Shown: piece by piece, positions 1 to 8,191 of the stretch | How the letters are laid out: the number at the start of each line of letters is the position of its first letter | Position numbering within the stretch: the first letter of the stretch is position 1 | Assembly: GCA_050299175.1 (NCBI GenBank) | Contig: JBNKVM010000082.1 | Coordinates: 62,001-126,000 of the forward strand | Reading direction: 5' to 3' | Length of the DNA: 64,000 nt | DNA from: JAPHTQ01 sp050299175 | GTDB taxonomy: Bacteria; Pseudomonadota; Gammaproteobacteria; Thiohalomonadales; Thiohalomonadaceae | Notes under the pieces: generated by a model | Database searches by the model: none | What the model was told of the DNA's origin: nothing | The model's input: the letters and a program-made list of their open reading frames with translations, nothing else | Program-made: the position numbers and the translations under genes

Positions 1-1
1 C

Positions 2-3000
2 TATACCCTTAGCGGAATCCTGGATACCACCGTTACACCACAGCCTCAACCCATACCGGATTATGTGCCAATCGATCCGGCCACGGTCGCACCGCCGCTC
101 AATCCGAATGTACCTACATCGCTCTATGATTCCACCGCATTCCTTTACAGTGGTAGTCAGCCTGTTCAGTTCGATGTGCAACCGAATGTGATCGAAGCAC
201 GCCGTGCCGCGGTACTTCGCGGCAAGGTTGTTACCCGTGGTGGGGCAGCGTTAGAAGGTGTGACGATCACTATTCTCAACCACGGTGAATTTGGCTGGAC
301 AGGTACCCGTACGGATGGACTATTTGACCTTGCTGTTAACGGCGGTGGTCTTCTTACCGTCAATTATGAAAAAACGGGTTATCTGCCGGTGCAACGGCAG
401 GTCAAAGTGCCGTGGGAGGATTACGCATGGTTACCTGATGTGGTGATGATTCCACTGGACAGCAACGTCACAACTATCGATCTAGCTTCTGCAACACCCA
501 TTCAGGTGGCGCAGGGTAATGTCGTGACGGATGTTGATGGTAGTCGTCAGGCGACAATGCTTTTCCCGCAAGGGACGCAGGCCAGCATGGTAATGCCGGA
601 CGGTACTACTCAGCCGCTTACCACGCTTACTGTACGTGCTACTGAATATACTGTCGGAGTGGAAGGACCTGACAGTATGCCTGGTCCGTTGCCACCAACC
701 AGTGGTTACACCTATGCAGCAGAACTGAGTGTGGACGAAGCCATCGCGGCTGGGGCGAAAGAGGTACGTTTCAGCCAACCGGTCGCTTTCTATGTCGATA
801 ACTTCATCGGCTTCCCTGTGGGGGAGATCGTTCCTGCAGGTTGGTATGATCGTGATAAGGCGGCCTGGATTCCCTCGGATAATGGACGTGTGATCCAGAT
901 CCTCTCGATCACAAATGGTTTGGCCGATATCGATGTGGATGGCACTGGTCTCCCAGCCGATGCAACGGTACTTGCTGGGTTAGGTATTACCGATGCAGAG
1001 CGTACAGAACTGGCAGGGTTATACAACGCGGGTGATAGCCTGTGGCGTACACCCATTACGCATTTTACACCCTGGGATTGTAACTGGCCCTATGGGCCAC
1101 CACCCGATGCTGTCCCACCGCCTGCAGATGATCCAAAGCCGGAAGATGATGACAACCCCGATGATCCTACCGAATGCCCCGGTTGCATCATCGAAGCCGA
1201 AAACCAGGTTCTTGGTGAGTCGATTCCAATCGCAGGGACGCCGTACACACTGAACTATCGTTCCAGTCGTGTCCCTGGCTACGTCAAAGGACGTAGTGCC
1301 GAAATCCAAATAAGTGGCTCAAGTGTACCGAGCACACTAAGGCGTATCGATCTCGAAATACGGATAGCGGGTCAGGTACATCGTTACAGCTATCCAGCTT
1401 CACCTAATCAACGTATGACATTCATCTGGGACGGTAAGGACGGAATGGGGCGTCCTGTTTGGGGGGAAGCCACACTTACCTATCACATTCACTACACTTA
1501 TGCAGTCGTGTTTGTTGGGGCCTCCAATGTTGCTTTGGCCTTCAGCCAGGCGGGAAATGGCATTGCTATCAACGGGCGTCGTGGTGCGTCTGAGATCAAT
1601 TATTCCAGGCAGTACAAAGTGACATTGAGCAACAATGAAGCAGTTTGGAGTGGAATGGGGCGCTGGACTCTGGATACGCAGCATGCTTACAGTAATGCGG
1701 AGTCCATACTCCACCGGGGCGACGGGGCGAGGAACCGTATTGCTGCTCTGAACAGCGTCATTACTACAGTGCCTGGTACCGGTAGTAGTGAGGGTGTCCC
1801 GGCTGCCACTGCACCACTCCGTTCACCCCGCGGCGTAGCTGTCGGCACCGATGGCAGTCTCTATATAGCAGATATGGAATACAGAAGAATCCGCCGGGTA
1901 GGGCCGGATGGCGTTATTACTACCGTGGCTGGTGGTGCTAGCTATACTGACGTTAGCCTTGGCGACGGTGGCCAGGCCACACAGGCATGGCTCTGCAATC
2001 CAAGCGATGTTGCCCTTAGTACTGATGGTAGCTTTTACATCGCGGACGCTTGTCACAACCGCGTTCGCAGGGTGGGGCCAGACGGTATTATTACCACCGT
2101 AGCAGGCACCGGCGTGCCTGGTCAAAGTGGTGACGGTGGGCCAGCCACCCACGCGCAACTCGGCCAGGTGCACGGTGTGGCCCTTGGCGCTGATGGTAGC
2201 CTTTATATCGCTAGCCTTGATATGGCAGGTCTATCGAATAGCCGCATCCGCCGGGTAGGGCCGGACGGTATCATTACCACCGTGGCTGGCGGCGGTAGTG
2301 GCGGTGTTGGAGGTCTAGCTACCCAGGCGCGACTTAGCTATCCAGCTGGTATCGACGTCGGTACCGATGGTAGTCTCTATATTGCAGATCTGAATTACAG
2401 AAGAATCTTCCGGGTGGGGCCAGACGGTATCATCACCACCGTGGCTGGTACCGGTTCTTATGGCAATTTTGGTGACGGTGGCCCGGCCACCCAGGCAGTG
2501 CTTAGCTCTCCGTATGGTGTTGCTGTTGGGGCAGATGGCAGCTTCTACATTGCCGATTATAGCAGTATGACCATTCGCAGGGTGGGTCCGGACGGTATCA
2601 TCACCACCGTGGCCGGTAACGGCATGGTCAGTACTTTTGGCGATGGTCCAGCTACCCAGACGGGTCTAGCCCGTCCGTACGGTGTTGCCCTTGGTCCCGA
2701 TGGTAGCCTGTATTTGTCCGAATCATCTTCAGGAACAATCACAAGTTATGCCCGAATCCGACAGGTAACTTCGTCGAAATTCGAGTTGGCGGCCGGGGAA
2801 TTCATGGTTCCTTCCGCTGACCTCGCTGAGAACTACATATTTCACACCTCTGGTCGACATCTTCGCACCCTTGACGGCGTGACCGGCGCAGTACGTCAGT
2901 TGTTTATCTATGATGTTGACGCGAATCTTGTAAGTTTTGAAGATGGCGACGGCAATGTCACTGCCATTGAGCGTGATATCGACGGTAAACCAGTGGCAAT

Positions 3001-5830
3001 TATTGCGCCTGATGGTCAGCGTACCGAAGTGACTTTGGATAACAGAGGTTATCTTGCTACGGTAACCAATCCTGCGGGTGAGATATACCGAATGAGTTAT
3101 TCACCGGATGGTCTTCTTACATCTGTCGTAAAACCATCTGGTGCACAATTTTCCTATCAATATGAGGCTTCGGGTCTACTAACTAGTGAGAGTCAACCCA
3201 ATGGCGGTGGGTGGAACCTTTCACGAACGGAGACAGTCACTGGCTTTGAAGTGCAAATGACGAGTGGTGAAGGTCGAACCTCCCAGTTTGGCGTCGAGCA
3301 GTTGAGTGAGACAGAAACATTAAGAACAATAACAGCTCCAGATGGTACGATGTCGACGCACCTTACCATCACAAACATTACTCCGGGTAATCCTGCAACG
3401 AGTAACATCACCGAAGCGACAACATTCGCAGATGGCTCCACTTTAGCTATACATAAGGTGTCAGATCCGCTACTTAGTATGCAAGCACCTTACGTGGATG
3501 CTTCAACACTAACGGTGCCTAGTGGTACTCAACTTTCATTGAACGCCACACGTGCGGTGACGGTGACTAATCCTGCTGATCCACGTAGCCTAACTGCGTT
3601 GTCTGAGAGCACAACGATGAATGGTCGTACTTCGACGAAGGATTACACAGCTGCTACGCGTACCTGGACAACAACTACTCCCACTGGTCGCCAGAGTTTC
3701 GTTGAGGTCAACGGGAGCGGGGAACCTATACTGAGCCAGAGTTTCGATCTGGAAGCTGTAAATTATGGCTATGATGCCCGTGGCCGTTTAACGAGTATAT
3801 CAACTGGAACAGGCACCACTGCCCGTGATCTCGCTTTTAGCTACGACGTACTAGGCTACCTGGGCAGCATCACAGATCCGCTTGGGCGCAGTGTCACTTT
3901 CATTAACGATGCTGTGGGAAGGATTACCGAACAGACATTACCTGATGGTCGCATTATCCAATACGGCTATGACGCCAATGGCAATCTCACCAGTCTGGTT
4001 CCGCCAGGGAAAAGTGCCCACGTCTTCAGCTACAACGCTGTTGATAAGGAAACCGATTACACACCGCCAGCACTGAGTGGTGTGCAGACGGTAACTCAGT
4101 ACAGCTATAACCTCGACAAGCAACTGACCGAAGTGCTGCGTCCTGACGGGCAATCTGTGTCACTTGGATATAATGGCGGCGGTAAGCTCGCAACCATCAC
4201 TATTCCTCGGGGCCAGTACAGCTATAGTTACAATGCCACGACAGGTAAATTAAGCACGGTGACCGCACCTGATGGCGGTACCCTTACTTATAGTTACGAT
4301 GGTTTCCTGCCACTCTCTACTACCTGGACAGGTGATGTCAGTGGCAGCATCAGCCAGAGTTACGACAATAATTTCTGGATCACCAGTCGTAGTGTCAACG
4401 GCACTTCTGTCAGCTATGGCTACGATGATGATGGCCTGCTGATCCAGGCGGGCGATATCACCCTCACCCGTAGCGCCACCAATGGTTTGCTCACCGATAC
4501 GACTCTGGGTAACGTTACCACCAACCGTACCTATAACGGGTTCGGTGAAATGAGTGGTGAAACCGCGCAAGTCAGTGGTGTACCAGTGTTGGGTGCCCAA
4601 TATGAACGTGACAAACTGGGTCGCATAATCAAAAAGACAGAAATCATCGAAGGGGTCACCGCTGTTTACGATTACGGTTACGATCTGGCAGGTAGGCTGA
4701 AGACCGTGAGCAAGGATGGTGCGATTGTCTCCACCTACACCTACGATGAAAACGGCAACCGTATCGACCATAACGGTACCGGTGCCACCTACGATGAGCA
4801 GGACCGGCTGTTGACCTACGGAGCAGCGAGTTACTCACACACCCTCAACGGTGAATTGCAGAGCAAGACTGAAGCAGGTTTAACAACGCATTACAGCTAT
4901 GACATGCTCGGCAACCTGATGCAGGTAACGCTTCCCGGTGGTATGACCATTGACTATCTCATCGATGGGCAGAACCGGCGAATCGGTAAGAAGGTCGATG
5001 GTGTCCTGACTCAAGGTTTCCTCTACCGCGACCAGCTTAATCCGATTGCTGAGCTGGATGGGACAGGTAATGTTGTTGCAAGGTTTGTCTATGCAGAAAA
5101 AGGTAACGTGCCAAGCTACATGGTGAAGGGTGGTGTGACCTACCGCATCATTAGTGACCATCTCGGAAGTCCGAGACTAGTGATTAACAGCACTGACGGT
5201 ACCATCGTCCAGAGAATGGACTACGATGAATTCGGCAATGTTATCAACGACACCAACCCCGGCTTCCAGCCGTTTGGCTTTGCCGGAGGCCTTTATGACC
5301 AGCACACCCAACTAACAAGGTTTGGGGCGAGGGATTATGATGCGCGGACTGGGCGCTGGACCGCAAAGGATCCGATTGGCTTCAATGGAGGTGATACGAA
5401 CCTATATGGATACGTGCTGAACGATCCTATTGGTTTTATTGACCCCTCTGGACTAATACACTACAACGCTCCTGCTCCAAGGACGGTGCCCGTCCAGGGA
5501 GCAACACAAGCCGCGTTGGTGTGCACGGAACAGTGTCTCCAACAAGCTACTGGAAACTCGGGACTTGATCTTTTAATTACGGGTGGAGCAGAGCAAAGTG
5601 GCCATAGTCAAAATAGTCACCACTATAGTGGTGAGGCTTGTGATGTGGCTGGAACAAAGTTCAATGATGTGACTGACACACAAGTTAAGGCGTGTGCGGC
5701 AAGTTGTGGTTTTAGTGCCGGACAGTATGAACAGTTTAAGAATAGACCTAATGCAGATCACTGGCATCTTCAATTGTCGCCAGGTAATGGTGTTCCGCGT
5801 CTTCCACTACATGTTTCTGGCGGATCGTGA
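2..5830 (+). CDS. RHS-repeat polymorphic toxin with NHL propeller and C-terminal M15-like peptidase domain (5' partial)
   Basis: The frame is open from base 2, so the N-terminus lies outside the window; the GTG at 65 is only the first in-frame start codon. Numbering from that GTG, residues 50-117 resemble a carboxypeptidase-regulatory-like beta sandwich, 565-902 hold six NHL-type repeats (core 'VGPDGIITTVAG' alternating with 'DGSLYIAD'), about 930-1650 are YD/RHS repeats, and the RHS-associated core ends at 'DPSGL' (1793-1797), the usual self-cleavage and variable-domain boundary. The last 124 residues (from 5456) differ from the rest and contain 'SHHYSGEACDV' and 'DHWH', which fit the M15 zinc-peptidase pattern SxHxxGxAxD plus HxH: putative ligands H1853, D1860 and H1901. 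In known RHS proteins the shell encloses the toxin. Peptidoglycan as target is inferred from the M15 family. Secretion route is not visible. Confidence 0.9.
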   Translation, partial: YTLSGILDTTVTPQPQPIPDYVPIDPATVAPPLNPNVPTSLYDSTAFLYSGSQPVQFDVQPNVIEARRAAVLRGKVVTRGGAALEGVTITILNHGEFGWTGTRTDGLFDLAVNGGGLLTVNYEKTGYLPVQRQVKVPWEDYAWLPDVVMIPLDSNVTTIDLASATPIQVAQGNVVTDVDGSRQATMLFPQGTQASMVMPDGTTQPLTTLTVRATEYTVGVEGPDSMPGPLPPTSGYTYAAELSVDEAIAAGAKEVRFSQPVAFYVDNFIGFPVGEIVPAGWYDRDKAAWIPSDNGRVIQILSITNGLADIDVDGTGLPADATVLAGLGITDAERTELAGLYNAGDSLWRTPITHFTPWDCNWPYGPPPDAVPPPADDPKPEDDDNPDDPTECPGCIIEAENQVLGESIPIAGTPYTLNYRSSRVPGYVKGRSAEIQISGSSVPSTLRRIDLEIRIAGQVHRYSYPASPNQRMTFIWDGKDGMGRPVWGEATLTYHIHYTYAVVFVGASNVALAFSQAGNGIAINGRRGASEINYSRQYKVTLSNNEAVWSGMGRWTLDTQHAYSNAESILHRGDGARNRIAALNSVITTVPGTGSSEGVPAATAPLRSPRGVAVGTDGSLYIADMEYRRIRRVGPDGVITTVAGGASYTDVSLGDGGQATQAWLCNPSDVALSTDGSFYIADACHNRVRRVGPDGIITTVAGTGVPGQSGDGGPATHAQLGQVHGVALGADGSLYIASLDMAGLSNSRIRRVGPDGIITTVAGGGSGGVGGLATQARLSYPAGIDVGTDGSLYIADLNYRRIFRVGPDGIITTVAGTGSYGNFGDGGPATQAVLSSPYGVAVGADGSFYIADYSSMTIRRVGPDGIITTVAGNGMVSTFGDGPATQTGLARPYGVALGPDGSLYLSESSSGTITSYARIRQVTSSKFELAAGEFMVPSADLAENYIFHTSGRHLRTLDGVTGAVRQLFIYDVDANLVSFEDGDGNVTAIERDIDGKPVAIIAPDGQRTEVTLDNRGYLATVTNPAGEIYRMSYSPDGLLTSVVKPSGAQFSYQYEASGLLTSESQPNGGGWNLSRTETVTGFEVQMTSGEGRTSQFGVEQLSETETLRTITAPDGTMSTHLTITNITPGNPATSNITEATTFADGSTLAIHKVSDPLLSMQAPYVDASTLTVPSGTQLSLNATRAVTVTNPADPRSLTALSESTTMNGRTSTKDYTAATRTWTTTTPTGRQSFVEVNGSGEPILSQSFDLEAVNYGYDARGRLTSISTGTGTTARDLAFSYDVLGYLGSITDPLGRSVTFINDAVGRITEQTLPDGRIIQYGYDANGNLTSLVPPGKSAHVFSYNAVDKETDYTPPALSGVQTVTQYSYNLDKQLTEVLRPDGQSVSLGYNGGGKLATITIPRGQYSYSYNATTGKLSTVTAPDGGTLTYSYDGFLPLSTTWTGDVSGSISQSYDNNFWITSRSVNGTSVSYGYDDDGLLIQAGDITLTRSATNGLLTDTTLGNVTTNRTYNGFGEMSGETAQVSGVPVLGAQYERDKLGRIIKKTEIIEGVTAVYDYGYDLAGRLKTVSKDGAIVSTYTYDENGNRIDHNGTGATYDEQDRLLTYGAASYSHTLNGELQSKTEAGLTTHYSYDMLGNLMQVTLPGGMTIDYLIDGQNRRIGKKVDGVLTQGFLYRDQLNPIAELDGTGNVVARFVYAEKGNVPSYMVKGGVTYRIISDHLGSPRLVINSTDGTIVQRMDYDEFGNVINDTNPGFQPFGFAGGLYDQHTQLTRFGARDYDARTGRWTAKDPIGFNGGDTNLYGYVLNDPIGFIDPSGLIHYNAPAPRTVPVQGATQAALVCTEQCLQQATGNSGLDLLITGGAEQSGHSQNSHHYSGEACDVAGTKFNDVTDTQVKACAASCGFSAGQYEQFKNRPNADHWHLQLSPGNGVPRLPLHVSGGS

Positions 5831-6309
5831 TGAACAAGCTGAAGTATTTCTTTTGTACTGTTGTTGTGATCTTTGCTGGTTCTGGGTTTTTTGCTAATGA
5901 AGTGATTGCTGGTGATCTTCCAGCTTCACTTCAATATGTTGAGCAGAAGTTTCCAGATAGTGTCCATGTATTTTCTGATAAAAAAATAGAGTTTTGTCCA
6001 GACAATAGTTGTGACGTTTTTTCAGCAAGTGAGCATATTGATGCTGATGTTTTCGGTGATGTGGTGTTTTTGTATCTTTATTGCCAGTCTGATTTTTATG
6101 TGCTCAAGACATGGAGAGGCGAAAGTAGCGTGCGCAATATGGTCGATACGATAGTTTCAAAATATATGCCTCATCATCAGTGTGATAAAGGACGTGTGTC
6201 TGCTGAGCATGTTTCTTGTTTGTTGCATGAGCTAATGCATGACTATGGTATTGAGGTATTATACGGCAGGTATGATGAGTCAACGCGCACAGAAAGTATG
6301 CGTAAGTAG
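5830..6309 (+). CDS. Small exported protein, probable immunity protein to the RHS C-terminal domain
   Basis: A protein of 159-160 residues of no family I recognise. It starts with a Lys-containing N-terminus and a hydrophobic stretch ending near 'EVIAGD', a good Sec signal peptide, so the product should act in the periplasm. The ATG at 5830 shares one base with the RHS stop codon (TGATG), and a GTG at 5827 could also be used; either implies translational coupling. The mature part is rich in Asp, His and Cys (four or more Cys, suggesting disulfides). Position directly after a polymorphic toxin is where the cognate immunity gene normally sits, and a periplasmic location would suit a cell-wall peptidase toxin. 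The gene is visibly more AT-rich than the housekeeping genes. Function is inferred from context only. Confidence 0.7.
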   Translation: MNKLKYFFCTVVVIFAGSGFFANEVIAGDLPASLQYVEQKFPDSVHVFSDKKIEFCPDNSCDVFSASEHIDADVFGDVVFLYLYCQSDFYVLKTWRGESSVRNMVDTIVSKYMPHHQCDKGRVSAEHVSCLLHELMHDYGIEVLYGRYDESTRTESMRK

Positions 6310-6331
6310 AATCTATCTTAAAAATCTAAGA

Positions 6332-6365
6332 AAAGCCCCGCCTGCCTCTCGGCAAGCGGGGCTTT
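6332..6365 (+). terminator. Rho-independent terminator, probably bidirectional
   Basis: A 10-bp perfect stem AAAGCCCCGC / GCGGGGCTTT, with an inner TGCC/GGCA pairing, follows the immunity gene and lies downstream of the convergent SymE-like gene. It has A-rich and T-rich ends, so it can serve both strands. Confidence 0.85.
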
Positions 6366-6377
6366 ATCATTGTTCCC

Positions 6378-6629
6378 TTACTCCTCAACCGTCATCACCA
6401 AACACCCCTGACAAACTCTTACCCTGACCTTGGCCCCAATGGCAAAGCCAGCCTCATCGAGCCATCGGCCCTTGATGTTAAGCGCGGGCACCTCAACCGA
6501 GCTATTGGACGTGCCGGGTGGGGCGTCTTGGATGGGGGTGTAGTAGTAATAGAACCTACCAACGGTAAGCCATTTATGGGTGGGGATTTTTCCTGGGCGT
6601 GTTTTACCCGTACAATCGCGTTTAGCCAT
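6378..6629 (-). CDS. symE: SymE-like protein (type I toxin / nucleoid-associated family)
   Basis: Encodes 83 residues. The C-terminal part 'VPALNIKGRWLDEAGF' followed by 'GAKVRVRVCQGCLVM' matches the SymE pattern (P-x-L-x-L-x-G-x-W-L-x-x-A-G-F, then a GxxVxVxV strand and a final hydrophobic strand), an AbrB-like swapped-hairpin fold. The N-terminal 'TVGRFYYYYTP' segment is also typical. In E. coli SymE is an SOS-induced protein repressed by the antisense RNA SymR; I cannot tell from sequence whether an antisense RNA exists here. The gene lies 76 bp downstream of the XRE regulator on the same strand and may be co-transcribed with it. No LexA box was recognised. Family assignment is fairly firm; the toxin role is inferred. 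Confidence 0.75.
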   Translation of the reverse strand: MAKRDCTGKTRPGKIPTHKWLTVGRFYYYYTPIQDAPPGTSNSSVEVPALNIKGRWLDEAGFAIGAKVRVRVCQGCLVMTVEE

Positions 6630-6705
6630 TGCTCAACTCCTGGTTAGTTGGGTTATGGTTAGCTGGCCGGTTGGGTTGCCCCCCTTCCGGTCAGCGCCTT
6701 CTCTA

Positions 6706-7092
6706 TCAAGCCTGTTGTTTGAGTAGTGTTTCCAGTATCTCCGTAATGAATTTCTGTTTGGCACTGGGTAGCGTGCCAATGTGCTCCATCTGTTGCCGCA
6801 GCTTTGGTGTAAGGCCGTATTTCTCGCTCTGTTTCCGCAGTAGTAATTCGTCGATGGATGTGTCCAGCATTCTGGCCAGAGGCGGTAGTGCCGATACCGG
6901 AATGCGCCGCCGTCCCACCTCGTAGGAATTGATCGTCTGTTGGGAGGCGCCCAGGGCTTCGGCCATCTGGGTTTGAGTAATTCCCTGTGTCTTGCGTAGC
7001 TCGGCTATACGTGCGCCCAGCGCCACAAAGAAAGCACGCTCATCGGATGAAATCGCCATTTCCACAGTCCCGGTCAGCTTAAGATGCTGCAT
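6706..7092 (-). CDS. XRE-family helix-turn-helix regulator
   Basis: A cytosolic DNA-binding protein. The HTH_3 domain spans 'ARIAELRKTQGITQTQMAEALGAS' and the recognition helix region 'QQTINSYEVGRRRIP', followed by 'LPPLARMLDTSIDELL', the usual end of the fold; a short helical tail follows. The frame is open up to 7191 (161 residues), but the ATG at 7092 (128 residues) has an AGG element nine bases upstream, and a further ATG at 7059 begins right before the domain. It precedes the SymE-like gene on the same strand and diverges from parD, so it may regulate itself, symE, or both. An inverted repeat upstream at 7209-7232 is a possible operator. Confidence 0.8.
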   Translation of the reverse strand: MQHLKLTGTVEMAISSDERAFFVALGARIAELRKTQGITQTQMAEALGASQQTINSYEVGRRRIPVSALPPLARMLDTSIDELLLRKQSEKYGLTPKLRQQMEHIGTLPSAKQKFITEILETLLKQQA

Positions 7093-7208
7093 AGGATAAC
7101 ACCTGGGCTCCACAACGAAGTCAGGGATGTTGCAAAACGAAGTATTCCTTACGATCGCAGTAGGTTTAATGTGCGACATAGAATAATCCATAACTCACAT
7201 TTCGGAGT

Positions 7209-7232
7209 TAACTTTACTGCGAAATAAAGTTA
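7209..7232. promoter_or_regulatory. Inverted repeat, candidate XRE operator
   Basis: TAACTTTA and TAAAGTTA are separated by 8 bases in the divergent region between the XRE gene and parD. Such spaced dyads are typical of HTH_3 repressor sites; assignment is inference from position. Confidence 0.35.
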
Positions 7233-7241
7233 TATGCAAGT

Positions 7242-7265
7242 AAGCCCTTTTCGGGAAAAGGGCTT
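7242..7265. other. Hairpin in the XRE-parD divergent region
   Basis: AAGCCCTTTT and AAAAGGGCTT pair perfectly around a CGGG loop. It lacks a following T-run on either strand, so it is not an obvious terminator. It could be part of an operator or of a leader RNA. Confidence 0.4.
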
Positions 7266-7391
7266 GACGGTTATTGAGAAAACCCCGATCCGGAGTAAAA
7301 GAGCAATTCGACAAGTAATGCCAATAACAAAGATTGTTAATTATCGCTATACTTCGGTATTGCTTGTTACTTGCTCCTGGAGACCAGTGCC

Positions 7392-7652
7392 ATGAATGTA
7401 TCACTGACACCTCATTTAGAATCGTATATAAACCAGAAGGTTGCAGGCGGAATGTACAACTCTGTGAGTGAGGTTATCCGCGAAGCACTTCGGTTACTGG
7501 AAGAGCGCGATGCACTCCAATCCATGAAATTAGAGGCGTTACGCCAGGATGTTAACCAGGGGTTGACCTCTCTGGACAATGGCGAAGGCAAGCCACTGGA
7601 CATAGATGCGGTAAAAGCCAAAGCGCGATCCACCCAGAAAGGCAATCGCTGA
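7392..7652 (+). CDS. parD: ParD-family antitoxin
   Basis: Encodes 86 residues: an N-terminal ribbon-helix-helix ('NVSLTPHLESYINQKVAGGMYNSVSEVIREALRLLEER') for DNA binding and dimerisation, and a C-terminal region that in this family wraps the ParE toxin. The ATG at 7392 has GGAG nine bases upstream, so the in-frame TTG at 7371 is unlikely. It ends one base into the parE start (TGATG), the standard coupled arrangement. ParD normally represses its own operon; a CAAGTAA...TTACTTG dyad lies in the promoter region. The antitoxin is intact although its toxin partner is frameshifted. Confidence 0.9.
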   Translation: MNVSLTPHLESYINQKVAGGMYNSVSEVIREALRLLEERDALQSMKLEALRQDVNQGLTSLDNGEGKPLDIDAVKAKARSTQKGNR

Positions 7653-7946
7653 TGCCAATCCTGCTCATCTCACCGGAAGCAGAAGAGGACCTGGTTGATA
7701 TCTGGCTACATATTGCCGAAGATCAGCCAGCCAATTGACCGCTTTCTGGAGCGGTTGCAGGAAAAGGCGCAAAAGCTGGCGGAGTTTAGTGATATGGGAG
7801 TTGGGCGACTGGAACTGGCTCCCGGCATTAAAAGTTTCCCCGTTGAACGATACGTGTTGTACTACCGTCCCAATGAACATGGCATCGAACTGGTTCGAGT
7901 ACTGCATGGATCGCGTGATGTAAATCTTCTTTTTAATCCCGCCTGA
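7652..7946 (+). pseudogene. parE: ParE-family toxin, frameshifted
   Basis: The start ATG at 7652 gives 'MPILLISPEAEEDLVDIWLHIAEDQPAN' as two parts of one ParE N-terminus, and then a stop (TGA, 7736-7738). The rest continues in another frame as 'DRFLERLQEKAQKLAEF', 'LELAPGIKSFPVERYVLYY' and 'IELVRVLHGSRD', which is the remaining ParE domain ending at 7946. Normal ParE has about 98 residues; the span of 295 nt would be exactly 99 codons if two bases were restored near 7735, so a 2-nt deletion is the simplest explanation. ParE toxins poison DNA gyrase. As written, the toxin would be truncated after 28 residues and inactive. A sequencing error is the alternative. Confidence 0.85.
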
Positions 7947-7952
7947 GTAATC

Positions 7953-8186
7953 ATGAAATACCAACTGGATGCCCGACGACTTCTCTGCCCCATGCCGGTA
8001 ATCCGCGCCCAGAACAAGGTCGAAGAACTACAATCGGGTGACGTGCTTGAGGTCTTCTGCACCGATCCGGGTGCGCTCAACGACATCCCGGCCTGGGCCA
8101 GGATCAATGGCCACAAGGTGCTGGATCGGCGCCAGGAGGGTGATGAGGTGATAGTGACGCTAGAAGTGGGCGAGTCCCAGGAGTAG
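7953..8186 (+). CDS. tusA: TusA-family sulfur carrier protein
   Basis: A 77-residue cytosolic protein of the TusA/SirA fold. The hallmark 'LLCPMPVI' places the persulfide-carrying Cys12 in a CPxP motif at the start of helix 1, and 'GDVLEVFCTDPGALNDIPAW' is the conserved second half. TusA proteins relay sulfane sulfur for tRNA thiolation or, in sulfur oxidisers, for dissimilatory sulfur metabolism. It begins 6 bp after the broken parE gene, so the TA module probably inserted directly upstream; a weak GAG element precedes the ATG. It is convergent with the Spy-like gene, with a 5-bp gap. Confidence 0.92.
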   Translation: MKYQLDARRLLCPMPVIRAQNKVEELQSGDVLEVFCTDPGALNDIPAWARINGHKVLDRRQEGDEVIVTLEVGESQE

Positions 8187-8191
8187 TTCTG

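Noticed and set aside
65..67. GTG as the real start of the RHS protein
   Set aside because: The frame is open to the left edge and the upstream codons are protein-like (Pro/Thr-rich linker), so the gene begins outside the window.
1757..2770. CRISPR-like or intergenic repeat array
   Set aside because: The repeats are in frame, about 165 bp long and encode NHL repeats; spacer-like segments are absent.
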